A stretch of DNA of 42,017 nucleotides from an uncultured Synergistales bacterium (GTDB lineage Bacteria > Synergistota > Synergistia > Synergistales > Aminobacteriaceae): NCBI GenBank assembly GCA_905233565.1, contig CAJOCL010000002.1:1-42017 (forward strand), written 5' to 3'. Made by a program: the position numbers and the translations under genes. The notes beneath the pieces were generated by a model that had not been told where the DNA came from, did not search any database, and saw only the letters and a list, made by a program, of their open reading frames with translations. Shown one piece after another: positions 1-9,181 of this stretch (the first letter of the stretch is position 1; each line of letters opens with the position of its first letter).

Positions 1-1050
1 ATAAAAATTCCTCGCTGCAATCTTCCTCGACAACACTATATGGCCGTCAAGTATACCCCTGACAGTATCGGCAACAGGCTCATTCATGTCATCGCCGTCA
101 ACAAGAACCGTATATATTCCCGTAATGCTCCCGACTTCACCTGCTCCGGCACGTTCAAGCAATCTAGGCAGCATCTCAAAAACTGAAGGAGTATATCCCC
201 GTGTTGCGGGAGGCTCACCGATTGCAAGCCCGATTTCACGCTGGGCACGGGCAACACGCGTTACCGTATCCATCATCAATAATACGTCCTTGCCCTGATC
301 CCTGAAATATTCGGCTATCGCTGTAGCAGTCATTGCTGATTTAAGCCTGATTAATGCCGGCTGATCCGATGTTGCGATTACGAGAACTGAACGCTTCAGA
401 CCTTCAGGGCCTAAATCCCGCTCGATAAATTCACGGACTTCACGGCCTCTTTCACCGACAAGCGAAATAACGTTCACATCTGCCGTCGTGTATCTTGCCA
501 TCATTCCCATTAACGTACTCTTCCCGACACCTGAACCGGCGAATATCCCTATACGCTGACCCTTCCCAAGCGTCAGCATTCCGTCAATTACACGGACACC
601 GACACTGAGCGGAGTATCTACCATTTTCCGCCTCAAAGGATGAGGGGGAGTTGCATACAACGGGTAAAAATCACTCGCAACAATCGGCCCCTTATCGTCA
701 ATCGGATTTCCCAAACCGTCAAGAACACGCCCTAACAGTGTTTCGCCTACGGGAACTTCAAGAGGCCTGTTTGTTGACACTACATCACAGCCCGGCCCGA
801 CTTCCTGCAGCGCTCCGAGAGGCATTAACAAAACTCTGTCATCCCTGAATCCGACAACTTCTGCGTCAAGTTCGTGTGAACCGTCCCGGAAGCATATATG
901 GCATAAATCACCGACTCTCACATCAGGCCCCTGAGACTCGGCAACAAGTCCGACAACCTGCACTATTCTCCCGTTTATCTTTATTAACGGCTTCTGCAAA
1001 AGGTCGACTGAAAAAAGCTGAAATAAATCAACATCTTCTAAATCTTTCAT
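1..1050 (-). CDS. fliI: Flagellum-specific ATP synthase FliI (3' end beyond window)
   Basis: FliI is the hexameric ATPase of the flagellar type III export apparatus; it works at the cytoplasmic base of the basal body with FliH as regulator. I read this gene directly from the minus strand: 350 codons are visible from ATG 1050 to the left edge, against about 440 in the family, so the C-terminal domain is missing. A beta-barrel N-terminal domain is followed by a Walker A motif GSGVGKST at about residues 172-179, a [11 protein letters not shown] segment just after it, and a Walker B-like [10 protein letters not shown] near 260. The start lies two bases after the fliH stop codon, so translation is probably coupled. 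It is the fifth gene of the fliE-F-G-H-I operon. The nearest alternative, a V/F/A-ATPase catalytic subunit, is unlikely given the flagellar neighbours. Confidence 0.95.
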   Translation of the reverse strand, partial: MKDLEDVDLFQLFSVDLLQKPLIKINGRIVQVVGLVAESQGPDVRVGDLCHICFRDGSHELDAEVVGFRDDRVLLMPLGALQEVGPGCDVVSTNRPLEVPVGETLLGRVLDGLGNPIDDKGPIVASDFYPLYATPPHPLRRKMVDTPLSVGVRVIDGMLTLGKGQRIGIFAGSGVGKSTLMGMMARYTTADVNVISLVGERGREVREFIERDLGPEGLKRSVLVIATSDQPALIRLKSAMTATAIAEYFRDQGKDVLLMMDTVTRVARAQREIGLAIGEPPATRGYTPSVFEMLPRLLERAGAGEVGSITGIYTVLVDGDDMNEPVADTVRGILDGHIVLSRKIAARNFY

Positions 1051-1052
1051 GA

Positions 1053-2000
1053 TTACTTATCCTCTTTTGCCGACTGCTGAAATACTTCGTCAACAACATC
1101 TTCAATCTGCGACATCTGGGTTTTCCATCTGGCATCGTAAACGCCTAATCCCGTTTCAACAATACAGCTCCCGTTTTCTATATTCGGATCTGATTTAAGC
1201 TCGAGTTTCTTTACGCCCCTGAGAGCCTCGCGGAACTTAGTATCCATTTTGCCCTCTAAGTGTTTCATGTCATCGGGCGAAACGTAAATCAATATCTGAT
1301 TTTTATCGCTCAGGCGTGATAAGAGTTCTGACAAAACGGAGTCTATAGTGTCGGGATTAAGTTCAACCTGCCTGTGAAGCATTCTGCGTAACATTTCAGT
1401 CCATACACGTATCAGTCTCGGCTGATTGAGCCTGACAAGTTCCGCAAAATTGGCCTCAAGTTTCTTCCCTGCGTTGTCAATAACTCCTGCAAGTTCTGAA
1501 AATTTGTTGAAATATTCCTGTTCAACTTCAGCCCTTGCCTTCTTCAAGCCCTCTTCATAACCCGTAATCTGACCTTCGCTGACCGCCTGCGCTCTGGCTT
1601 TTTCGGCTATTTTATCGGCGTTGTTCTTTGCTTCGGCCTCTAACTGTTTACGGCGTTTTTCGTAATCTGACTTTATGCCGCCGATTTCGCTTTCAAGTTT
1701 TGCTTTTGCCTCTGAAAGTTCAGCGTTTTCAACTTCAGCATTGCTTAAACTGTTTGTAAGTGCCTTAATTTGTGCTGATAGTTCCTCGATTTCATGGGCA
1801 TTTGCAGCCGGCATCTTGACTTGAACTTTCGGGGCTTCAGGTTTTGTTTGTACGGGAGATTTTTCAGGCTTTCCCGGTTTATTGTCCTGCGGTTTTGTTC
1901 CTGACTGCTTGATTTCGTTCTCAAATATGCCGATTTTCACTGCCTGCGGCAAAAGTCTGACCGTCCGCAGAACTCTTTGATGTGCCAGACCGCTAGACAA
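1053..2000 (-). CDS. fliH: Flagellar assembly protein FliH
   Basis: FliH is the stator-like regulator of FliI in flagellar protein export. The protein is 315 residues. A charged, Pro/Lys-rich N-terminal segment (about 30-65) leads into a long Ala/Glu/Lys-rich coiled coil (about 70-165), then a globular C-terminal domain with [16 protein letters not shown] and the family-like tail segment [19 protein letters not shown]. The only plausible start is a TTG at 2000 that lies inside the last codons of fliG (8-base overlap), which points to translational coupling. Identity rests on position between fliG and fliI as well as on the coiled-coil plus C-domain layout, because FliH sequences diverge strongly. 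Confidence 0.88.
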   Translation of the reverse strand: MSSGLAHQRVLRTVRLLPQAVKIGIFENEIKQSGTKPQDNKPGKPEKSPVQTKPEAPKVQVKMPAANAHEIEELSAQIKALTNSLSNAEVENAELSEAKAKLESEIGGIKSDYEKRRKQLEAEAKNNADKIAEKARAQAVSEGQITGYEEGLKKARAEVEQEYFNKFSELAGVIDNAGKKLEANFAELVRLNQPRLIRVWTEMLRRMLHRQVELNPDTIDSVLSELLSRLSDKNQILIYVSPDDMKHLEGKMDTKFREALRGVKKLELKSDPNIENGSCIVETGLGVYDARWKTQMSQIEDVVDEVFQQSAKEDK

Positions 2001-3030
2001 TCATATCGTCCCCTCCGCCGGATGCAATTACGATTTCGCCCTGTTCCTCAAGTCCGCGTATTATGTTCACCACTTTCTGCTGTGCTTCCTCAACGTCCTT
2101 GACACGTACGGGTCCCATGAAATCCATATCTTCCTGTAACATTTCGGCTGCACGTTTCGACATGTTTTTGAGGTATTTAGTCTTGAGATCTTCCGTAGCG
2201 CCTTTAAGGGCGAGGCTGAGTTCTTTCATGTCAACTTCACGGAGTACGCGCTGCAGCGACCTGTCATCGAGACGCATTGAATCTTCAAATACAAATAATC
2301 TCTTCTTGATTTCCTCTGCAAGTTCCGGATCGTTCTCTTCAAGATATTCCATGATGTTGCGTTCCGTTGCCCTGTCGGTGCTGTTTACGATTGCTACAAC
2401 CGCGTCAATTCCTCCCGCAACGGTGAAGTCCTGACCCATTACCGTGCTTAACTTGCGTTCCAAGACCCTCTCAACCTCCCTCAAAACTTCAGGCGTTATC
2501 CTGTCCATGTTTGCAATCCTCTTTGTTACGTCAGCCTGTAAAACCGGATTAAGGCCGCTGAGAATCATTGCAGCCTGCGTAGGCTCCAAGTATGACAATA
2601 TAAGCGCAATAGTCTGAGGGTGTTCGTTCTGTATAAAGCCAAGTATCTGGCCTGCGTCTGTATGTCTCATGAAATCGAACGGCTTGACCTGCAGGCTCGC
2701 CGTAATCCTTGCAAGTAAATTCTGCGCTCTCTCCGGCCCGAGTGCTTTTTCCAATACATCACGTGCATATTCGACACCTCCGCGCGCCATGAACTCACGG
2801 GCCATCAAGATTTCCTGAGCTTCTTTCAGAACCGTGAGTTTTACGTCAGGCGTTACCTTTCTTAAATTTGCTATTTCAAGCGTAATAAGCTCTATCGTTG
2901 AATCATCGAGCTTTTTATAGACTTCAGGTGCTATATCAGTTCCAAGCGAGACCATAAGAACCGCGATTTTTTCGCGTCCTGTCAGTCCCCTGCTTGCAGC
3001 ATCATTCTTTTTGTCATTCTTTGGGGGCAA
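1993..3030 (-). CDS. fliG: Flagellar motor switch protein FliG
   Basis: FliG forms the upper ring of the flagellar C-ring, contacts FliF, and transmits torque from the stator. Length (345 aa) is normal. The N-terminal FliF-binding domain includes LTGREKIAVLMVSLG at about 16-30. The middle domain carries the conserved EHPQTIA motif at 136-142. The C-terminal torque helix region has the charged segment around DDRSLQRVLREVDMKELSLALKG. Translation starts at TTG 3030, preceded at good spacing by AAGGAGTG (3038-3045). A terminator-like hairpin lies between fliF and this gene. The end overlaps fliH by 8 bases. Confidence 0.97.
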   Translation of the reverse strand: MPPKNDKKNDAASRGLTGREKIAVLMVSLGTDIAPEVYKKLDDSTIELITLEIANLRKVTPDVKLTVLKEAQEILMAREFMARGGVEYARDVLEKALGPERAQNLLARITASLQVKPFDFMRHTDAGQILGFIQNEHPQTIALILSYLEPTQAAMILSGLNPVLQADVTKRIANMDRITPEVLREVERVLERKLSTVMGQDFTVAGGIDAVVAIVNSTDRATERNIMEYLEENDPELAEEIKKRLFVFEDSMRLDDRSLQRVLREVDMKELSLALKGATEDLKTKYLKNMSKRAAEMLQEDMDFMGPVRVKDVEEAQQKVVNIIRGLEEQGEIVIASGGGDDMIV

Positions 3031-3057
3031 TGTAAATCACTCCTTAAAATTTCAGAG

Positions 3058-3088
3058 ATAAAAACACTCCCTGTTTTCAGCAGGGAGC
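3058..3088 (-). terminator. Terminator-like hairpin between fliF and fliG
   Basis: On the minus strand a 7-bp perfect stem (CTCCCTG / CAGGGAG, plus-strand arms 3067-3073 and 3081-3087) with a 7-base loop is followed by TGTTTTTAT. This is the shape of an intrinsic terminator, but it sits inside the operon, between the fliF stop and the fliG ribosome binding site. It could partly attenuate fliG-H-I transcription or mark a processing site. Confidence 0.42.
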
Positions 3089-3099
3089 ATGAAATATTT

Positions 3100-4677
3100 T
3101 TAACTGTCCATAGACAGCCATTCATTGACGAGCGTCGCAATCTCTTCAGGATGGCTCTTAGCGTATGCCTTGAGCTGTTCCTCAAGCACCGCCATTTCAC
3201 CCTGAAACGCCAGTAAATCAGGTGATGTAAGCATTTCCTGTATAGTCGGAACTTTCTTCCCTTCCGCTTCGATCTCTTCAACCGCGAGCCTTGCCCTCTT
3301 GACCCTAACCCAAGCATAGAGCGCACCGAGAACTACAAGGAGCAGTATAACGGCTGCCGTAGTCCCGTAAATCAAACGCCACATTCTGTCCTGTCTTAAC
3401 TGTTCGGCCATTGAGTCAGCAAATGCCGTCGAGAATCTCATCGCCCTTACGACAAGGCTGTCTCCCCTGTCCTTGTTGAAGCCTATCGCTGAAGATATAA
3501 CTTCCTGCAGTGCCTCGAGCCTTTCATCATTTATTTCGTTGTACTTGTCATCAATGAGAACGGAGGCTGATAAACGCCTGACACCGCCGGGCGTTACAAC
3601 CTGATCGCCTTTCCTTGTCGTAATTTCATAATTAGTCGTTGAATTAGTCCTGTTATATTCGCTCTGCACCGTCGTTGAGTTTATCGCGTAGCCGGGAATA
3701 TTCGTTGTTGTTCCGGGATTTCCGTTTACGGGGTTTCCCTGACCGGTATAACTTTCTTCCTGACGCTCATTGCTTCTCGGCACTCCTACGCCTGTATCAG
3801 GGTTCGGCGAATATTCAACGTATGAATTTGTGCGTTTGTCAAAATCTAAATCTATTCTCACTCTTACTACCGCAGTGCCGGGCCCGTAAACCTGTTCAAG
3901 CATTGCACGGACTTTATTTTCAAGTTCGCGCTCGTGCTGGCGTTCAAGTTCGCGCTGAACTGACGTTACAGTATTAGTGCCGTCAGGGTTGTACATTATC
4001 ATGCTGTCCGCAACCATGTCCGACAAAATACGGCCGTTCGTGTCAACAACCGTAACTGCATCAGGTTCAAGACCGTCAACCGAATGAGCCACTAAATGAA
4101 TTATTGATTTTACCTGTGTCGGGCCTATCGTTGCACCCTGACGCAATCTCAACAAAACAGAAGCTGTTGAAGGCTTCTGCTGTTCAAGAAATAATCTTTG
4201 CTCAGGGATTACGACACTTACTCGGGCATTTTCAACCTGCGACATCTGTGAAATTGTCCTCGCAAGTTCTCCTTCTATTGCCCTAGTGTATGCTATTCTC
4301 TGCTGAAATTCGCTCATTCCCATAGCTGAGTCGTCAAAAATTTCAAATCCTGTCGTCCCGCCCTTCGGAAGTCCGAGCTGCGCCAATGCGAGCCTCGTTT
4401 CATAGACTGCACTGCCCGGCATTAATATTGCGTTTGCTTTCGGATCTAACCTGTAAGGGATGTTATTTTCTTTAAGATAATCTACTATTGCCGCCTGATC
4501 ATTTACTTCAAGCCCGGCATAAAGAGGCTCGTAACTCGTGCTTCCTGTCATGAAGATTAACGCTCCGAGACCGCCTAAAACTAAAAAAACTGACAGGACT
4601 ATTGACGCTCTCTGCCAAAGTTTCAGAGAACCCCAGAAATTCAGGAACGAGGCGAACCAGCGTCTTAAACTGTCCAT
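3100..4677 (-). CDS. fliF: Flagellar MS-ring protein FliF
   Basis: FliF builds the MS ring in the inner membrane and is the first platform of the flagellum. The 525-residue protein has an N-terminal membrane helix at about 25-45, ring-building motifs (the conserved stretch LAQLGLPKGGTTGFEIFD near 95-112; PSTASVLLRL near 168-177), a Gly/Asn/Thr-rich variable loop in the middle (about 285-350), and a second membrane helix near 435-458. The C-terminal tail is the part that binds FliG in the family. The start is ATG 4677, eight bases after the fliE stop. All expected parts are present and length is normal. Confidence 0.97.
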   Translation of the reverse strand: MDSLRRWFASFLNFWGSLKLWQRASIVLSVFLVLGGLGALIFMTGSTSYEPLYAGLEVNDQAAIVDYLKENNIPYRLDPKANAILMPGSAVYETRLALAQLGLPKGGTTGFEIFDDSAMGMSEFQQRIAYTRAIEGELARTISQMSQVENARVSVVIPEQRLFLEQQKPSTASVLLRLRQGATIGPTQVKSIIHLVAHSVDGLEPDAVTVVDTNGRILSDMVADSMIMYNPDGTNTVTSVQRELERQHERELENKVRAMLEQVYGPGTAVVRVRIDLDFDKRTNSYVEYSPNPDTGVGVPRSNERQEESYTGQGNPVNGNPGTTTNIPGYAINSTTVQSEYNRTNSTTNYEITTRKGDQVVTPGGVRRLSASVLIDDKYNEINDERLEALQEVISSAIGFNKDRGDSLVVRAMRFSTAFADSMAEQLRQDRMWRLIYGTTAAVILLLVVLGALYAWVRVKRARLAVEEIEAEGKKVPTIQEMLTSPDLLAFQGEMAVLEEQLKAYAKSHPEEIATLVNEWLSMDS

Positions 4678-4684
4678 TTTTTAA

Positions 4685-5032
4685 TTAGCCTGTTATTCTC
4701 GATAATGCCTGGTATGCGTCAAGGAACTTGTTTCGGACTTCCATTACAAGGCGCAGTGCCGTATCTGCCCTTGATGATGCTAAAACTACTTCGGATATAT
4801 CTTCTACATCTCCTATAGCAAGATCACGGATTTTACTTTCCGCCTCAAGCTGAAGACTATTTACTTTCTTAATAGAAGATGAAAGCATATCTTCAAATGA
4901 TACTGCGGGAGTTTCCCCAGATTCTTTATTTCGTTTTGTTCCGTCTGTGTACGTACTGTATACACTTCTTGATACTCTATTAGTTCCGTTTTGTCCGTAT
5001 ACCTGTGAAAAATCTATTAGCAGACGTTCCAT
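4685..5032 (-). CDS. fliE: Flagellar hook-basal body protein FliE
   Basis: FliE links the MS ring to the rod. At 115 residues it matches the family. The N-terminal half is variable; the diagnostic C-terminal half contains SFEDMLSSSIKKVNSLQ, then RADTALRLVMEVRNKFLDAY and the closing QALSRITG. It is the first gene of the minus-strand operon in this window; flgB and flgC, which often precede fliE, are not here, so the promoter should lie in 5033-5323. Start ATG 5032 has a GGGAGG about 12 bases upstream, which is slightly long spacing. Confidence 0.93.
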   Translation of the reverse strand: MERLLIDFSQVYGQNGTNRVSRSVYSTYTDGTKRNKESGETPAVSFEDMLSSSIKKVNSLQLEAESKIRDLAIGDVEDISEVVLASSRADTALRLVMEVRNKFLDAYQALSRITG

Positions 5033-5323
5033 TTATTATAATGGCCTCCCAGTCAGAATTTTTTTTTCGCTCCATCAATGTGCCTAATTTTTTATTATAT
5101 AATGTGGTTTTTTGCGAGGAAAGCTCCTTTGCATCTGCCCATCTTCCATGATAAGACATACGCCACTTTTACCACGTTAATTTTACACCCCATACGAAAA
5201 TTTGACACAAAAAATTTATGCATCAAAACAGCAGCGGCGCAAAATATATTGAATTATACATTATAATTAATGCCGTAATAAACTATATCAAACAAAAAAA
5301 TGAAAGGAGCATGTTTATTTATC
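5033..5323 (+). other. Divergent intergenic region between fliE and the DUF4139 gene
   Basis: This 290-base AT-rich gap must contain promoters for both directions. On the minus strand a TATAAT (plus positions 5094-5099) lies 60-70 bases before fliE without a convincing -35 box. On the plus strand a TATAAT sits at 5262-5267 and an isolated TTGACA at 5202-5207, but they are not at usable spacing from each other. I see no RNA gene and no convincing flagellar sigma-28 site here. Confidence 0.3.
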
Positions 5324-6937
5324 ATGAAAGCATTAACTTTTCTTTTGCTTATAACTTTAACATTTATATTATCTCAAAGTCCTTCATCTGCTCAGGAAAT
5401 AATGAGAGCTGAGATCGTAAAAGTTGACTTTTACCCTTCAGGCGCAAAGTTCACCTTTTCCGTTGAACCTTCAGGGCAGGACGGCAGCTTCAACGCCGAA
5501 ATTCCGGGCGCGTTCAGTGCTGAGACGGTTAAGGCTGCGAACCCTGAGAATGTTTACGGCGATATTCAGGCAAGACAGTTTACGCGGACAAGGTGGATTC
5601 CTGAAGAGCTTGAAGCTCTCAATTCACAGCTCGAAAAACAGAGGACTCTCGTAAATTCACTTTTGGCGAGGAAAAATGCTCTCGAACAGACATTGACGCT
5701 CCTCAAAAATTCAAATCCCGACAAGTCAAAGCCTGAAGTCATAATCACGTTTATTACTGACGCTCAGGCATTGAGGCTTAAAACAGAAAATGATCTCGTT
5801 TCGCTTAATTCTGATCTGACAAGAGAACAGGAAAAACTCAGAGTTTTAACGGCTGAATTAGATTCAAAAAGACCTGCAAATGACAGGAGCTACATTCTCG
5901 TTACAGGTCAGGCAAAAGGAACAGTATACATTGAGGCTTTCACGGATTCCGCATCATGGGGACCGAAATACACGCTCAATCTTGACTCTCATACAGGCAA
6001 CATCGGCGTGAAAATGTATGTCCGTGCATTTCAGAAAACAGGGCTTAATTACACCGGAAAAATGACACTTCACACAAAAACACCTGACGAAAGAATAACA
6101 ACCCCTGAACTTTACCCCCTGAAAGTCGGCATAAAACCAAGAGAGGAAGTTATCGCTGCAAATTCAATGGTCAGTCTTTCACGCAATAATAATCAGTTCA
6201 AATCAGCAAGAAGAATGGCAATGCGTGAAGAATCAGAAACACTTGAAGATGTAACTAATTATGATGAGGCCGTTGCCGCACCTTCCATGATTCAGAGAGT
6301 TTCAGTTAATGAGACTTTAGCAGACAGGACACTTAATATTGAAGGGACGCTATCAGGCGACGGAACTGAAAGAGATTTTGAAGTAATCATGAATGATTTG
6401 ACGTTAAAGGGAAAAATAATAATCACCCTTATACCTGAACACAGAAATAACGCATGGATAGTCGCAAGCATGGATGAAAACAATGAGCATTTGATACCCG
6501 GTCAGGCTGAATTGAGGGTAGATAATCACACGTCAGGAAAAATATATCTCGATGAGTACGGCAAAAACGGAACAGGACAGAAAGAAATACCCTTCGGCTA
6601 TGCTGATCAGATTACGGTGAAAAAGACATCCCTTGTCGGAAAAACGGGTGTTTCATGGTTCAGCGGAGTATTTACAAGCGGCTATAAACTTGAAATAACA
6701 AACGGAACTAAAGACGATCATTTAATAACGCTCAAAGACAGGCTGCCGATACCTACGGACGAAAAAATAAAACTTGATGTCAAACGCATTGAGCCGCGCG
6801 AAAAAGAACGTGACAGAGAAAACCGGCTGACTTGGGAAATAAACGTCCCTGCTGGTGCAACAGTCCCGGTTATAGTCGATTATACTTTGAGCTACCCTTC
6901 AGGCGAGGAGCTGCAATACACAAATGGGACAGAATAA
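5324..6937 (+). CDS. Secreted DUF4139-family protein (MuiA-like)
   Basis: The protein resembles the DUF4140/DUF4139 (mucoidy-inhibitor MuiA-like) family, whose biochemical function is unknown. A signal peptide (KALTFLLLITLTFILSQ, cleaved near SSA-QE) is followed by a short beta domain, a coiled-coil hairpin at about 75-170, a beta-rich domain typical of DUF4139 (ASWGPKYTLNLDSHTGNIGV near 205-225), a variable Ser/Glu-rich loop, and a C-terminal beta domain ending with the PAGATVPVIVDYTLSYPSGE-like segment. I chose ATG 5324 rather than ATG 5300 because AAAGGAG at 5303-5309 would lie inside the longer version and precedes 5324; the spacing of 14 bases is long. The gene overlaps the next one by 14 bases. 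A role in the envelope fits with the lipid A genes downstream, but this is inference. Confidence 0.8.
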   Translation: MKALTFLLLITLTFILSQSPSSAQEIMRAEIVKVDFYPSGAKFTFSVEPSGQDGSFNAEIPGAFSAETVKAANPENVYGDIQARQFTRTRWIPEELEALNSQLEKQRTLVNSLLARKNALEQTLTLLKNSNPDKSKPEVIITFITDAQALRLKTENDLVSLNSDLTREQEKLRVLTAELDSKRPANDRSYILVTGQAKGTVYIEAFTDSASWGPKYTLNLDSHTGNIGVKMYVRAFQKTGLNYTGKMTLHTKTPDERITTPELYPLKVGIKPREEVIAANSMVSLSRNNNQFKSARRMAMREESETLEDVTNYDEAVAAPSMIQRVSVNETLADRTLNIEGTLSGDGTERDFEVIMNDLTLKGKIIITLIPEHRNNAWIVASMDENNEHLIPGQAELRVDNHTSGKIYLDEYGKNGTGQKEIPFGYADQITVKKTSLVGKTGVSWFSGVFTSGYKLEITNGTKDDHLITLKDRLPIPTDEKIKLDVKRIEPREKERDRENRLTWEINVPAGATVPVIVDYTLSYPSGEELQYTNGTE

Positions 6938-8081
6938 TTTTTTCAAATGGATTACTGTTCCGCCGGTCGTTGCAATCCCGACAATAATGCTCGCAAGAGC
7001 TATGGGGACAGGCAGCGTTATCGGCGAAGTCGACCTGTCTGTATGGGGTCTCGTTTGGTTCATGTTCATAATAATGAGCATTCTTTACGGACTCTTCATA
7101 GTTCACGGCTTCAATGAAGGCTTAATATCACTTCAGGCACTGGCTCAGGGCGTTTTACTGTGTCCGATGTCGATAACTTACGGCGCGAGAATGTTCCAAT
7201 GGCTCGGCGTTATTATCGCAGTCTGCGGAGGTGCCGCGCTTCTCGTAGCTTATAATCAGGCTGAAAACGAAAGAAATAAAGTTACTGTCGTTGAAATTCA
7301 GGACGATGTCAAACGCATACCGTCAAATTTCGTAATCACTGACAACACGGGAGTTATTCTAAATCTCACTGATGACATGCTCGCACTGTTAGGCATAGAG
7401 CGCGTTGAATCAGTCGGCAAAAATATAAGTGAATGGTTCAACCCCGTATCAACAACTACGGAGATAAACGGCAAAATCTGGGACATTAAGCGGAAAAGCC
7501 TCGATGACGGCAAGAGATTTTATTTTGAGCTCAACCCCAAAGGCCTTCCGTCAGGCGATGAAAACACCGGTGAACAGCAGGGCGAAAATTCAGGGGCTGT
7601 TGAATTTCTTGACCCTGATACACAGCTTCATACTTTCCGTTACGGAATGGCTAGAATCTCTGACGAACTTTACAGGGCAGGACGATATAACCGTCCTGTC
7701 AGTGCCTTGATGATACGCGTAGTATTCCCGCAGCTTCTGCCCGATGACGGAATGGACAAATATATACGTCCTTTCCGTGCATACTGCGCGAGGGTGAAGA
7801 AAGATTTAAGGCAGACTGACACGGTTATACAGGCCGGAGAATTTCAGTTTATCGCCGTTCTTTCAGAATGTCCGTATCAAATGGTCGAGAATATAATAAC
7901 CCGTTTGACTTCGATCGTTAATGCTTTATGCCCGACTTTTGAAGAGTTCCTGCATGTTACGATTCTTAGTGTCCATGAAACTTATGAAGGCGGAACAAAC
8001 ATACCGACAGCTCAGGAAGTTGTCGACAATTTAACACAGCAGATGACACGCAAGTATTCTGCGAATGCATTATCACAATGA
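6924..8081 (+). CDS. Membrane protein with PAS-like and degenerate GGDEF-like domains
   Basis: The 385-residue protein starts with about three membrane helices (roughly 10-27, 40-62, 92-110). A PAS-like segment follows at about 120-175 (FVITDNTGVILNLTDDMLAL), then a region shaped like a GGDEF domain from about 208: DPDTQLHTFRYGMARISDEL, RAGRYNRPVSALMIRV, and RQTDTVIQAGEFQFIAVLSE where an active cyclase would have GGDEF. The signature is therefore QAGEF and the protein is unlikely to make c-di-GMP. It may sense a signal or bind a nucleotide. Its start overlaps the DUF4139 gene by 14 bases and its stop overlaps the next ATG (ATGA), so it belongs to the envelope operon. I do not recognise a named family. 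Confidence 0.65.
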   Translation: MGQNNFFKWITVPPVVAIPTIMLARAMGTGSVIGEVDLSVWGLVWFMFIIMSILYGLFIVHGFNEGLISLQALAQGVLLCPMSITYGARMFQWLGVIIAVCGGAALLVAYNQAENERNKVTVVEIQDDVKRIPSNFVITDNTGVILNLTDDMLALLGIERVESVGKNISEWFNPVSTTTEINGKIWDIKRKSLDDGKRFYFELNPKGLPSGDENTGEQQGENSGAVEFLDPDTQLHTFRYGMARISDELYRAGRYNRPVSALMIRVVFPQLLPDDGMDKYIRPFRAYCARVKKDLRQTDTVIQAGEFQFIAVLSECPYQMVENIITRLTSIVNALCPTFEEFLHVTILSVHETYEGGTNIPTAQEVVDNLTQQMTRKYSANALSQ

Positions 8082-9181
8082 GAAGACGTTTACTTAATAA
8101 ATTAATATTGGGCTCATGTATTGGGCCTTTCATGTTCGGGATATTAATATTTGTTTTAATATTCGTTGCGGGAGATTTATTATTCCAGGCAGCAAAGTTA
8201 ATAATTGAGCAGGGCGTTGCTTTGGGAGTTGTTACGCGCCTGTTCTTTTACCGTCTTCCTGAAGTAATAGTTATGACGATTCCCATGTCGTCATTGCTCT
8301 CAACATTGCTGGGAATGTCAACGCTTAACGCAGGAAGTGAGTTAATCGCCCTCAAATCTCTTGGAATACCTTTCACAAGAATATTGAGACCGGTTTTTAC
8401 GGCCTCCGTATTAATTTCAATAATAGGCTTCGGACTTAATGAAACGATCGTCCCGTTCGGTGCAATAGCGGCAGACAGATTAATGAAATACGAGATAATG
8501 AAAAATCAGGCTTCCGTAATTCAAGAAAAAGTCTTCCTGAGAGATGAGCAGAACGGGAAATTAAAACGCGTTCTCTATATTGATGAGCTTGACCCGGAAA
8601 AAGGCACCCTCAGCGGCATAATGATGCACGAGTTTGACGACGACGGGCATTTGTCCCATACGCTGAACGCAAGGAACGGAATGTGGCAGAATACTCAGTG
8701 GTGGGTTGAGGACGGCAGAATGTACGATGTTGACCGTGAAGGAGAAATCAGGCTGCTGGTCAGGTTTGAACGTCAGAGGCTGGCTCTTAAATTATCTCCC
8801 GAACAGCTTCAGCGTTCAACAAGACGGCCTGCGGACATGAGCGCACATGAATTATGGAGTTACATAAATCAGGGTGAGGCAGTCGATTCTCAAGTTTCGC
8901 AGCTCTGGGTAATGTTCCATTTGAAAACGGCGATTCCTTGGGCCTGCGTAATCATGGCCGTACTCGGTGCAGGTTTCGGAGCGTCAAGGAGGGGACGTTC
9001 AGGAGGCGGAGTAGGTTTCGGGATAAGCGTTGTTATAGTTTTCGCGTATTATGTCGTGATGTCGCTCTGCCGTGCATTCGGCGAGGCAGGTACTCTTCCG
9101 CCTTTTATTGCGGGCTGGGGGCCGAATATATTATTCCTTTTCATTGCTCTTTATTTTGCGTGGAGGGTTGACAGGGTTTGA
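8078..9181 (+). CDS. LptF/LptG-family permease (lipopolysaccharide export)
   Basis: YjgP/YjgQ (LptF/LptG) proteins are the membrane subunits of the ABC machine that extracts LPS from the inner membrane and feeds the Lpt bridge. The 367-residue protein has the family plan: N-terminal helices with the conserved LPEVIVMTIPMSSLLSTLLG segment near 63-82, a periplasmic beta domain (about 140-250, e.g. MMHEFDDDGHLSHTLNARNG), and three C-terminal helices beginning with FHLKTAIPWACVIMAVLGAG. The start ATG overlaps the previous stop by four bases and the stop overlaps the lpxI TTG. Only one such permease is present here, so I cannot say whether it is LptF or LptG or whether it works as a homodimer. Confidence 0.88.
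   Translation: MRRRLLNKLILGSCIGPFMFGILIFVLIFVAGDLLFQAAKLIIEQGVALGVVTRLFFYRLPEVIVMTIPMSSLLSTLLGMSTLNAGSELIALKSLGIPFTRILRPVFTASVLISIIGFGLNETIVPFGAIAADRLMKYEIMKNQASVIQEKVFLRDEQNGKLKRVLYIDELDPEKGTLSGIMMHEFDDDGHLSHTLNARNGMWQNTQWWVEDGRMYDVDREGEIRLLVRFERQRLALKLSPEQLQRSTRRPADMSAHELWSYINQGEAVDSQVSQLWVMFHLKTAIPWACVIMAVLGAGFGASRRGRSGGGVGFGISVVIVFAYYVVMSLCRAFGEAGTLPPFIAGWGPNILFLFIALYFAWRVDRV

Noticed and set aside
8938-9171. Short overlapping frame within the LptF/G permease gene
   Set aside because: Alternate-frame shadow of a well-supported gene, Arg-rich without signal or motif.
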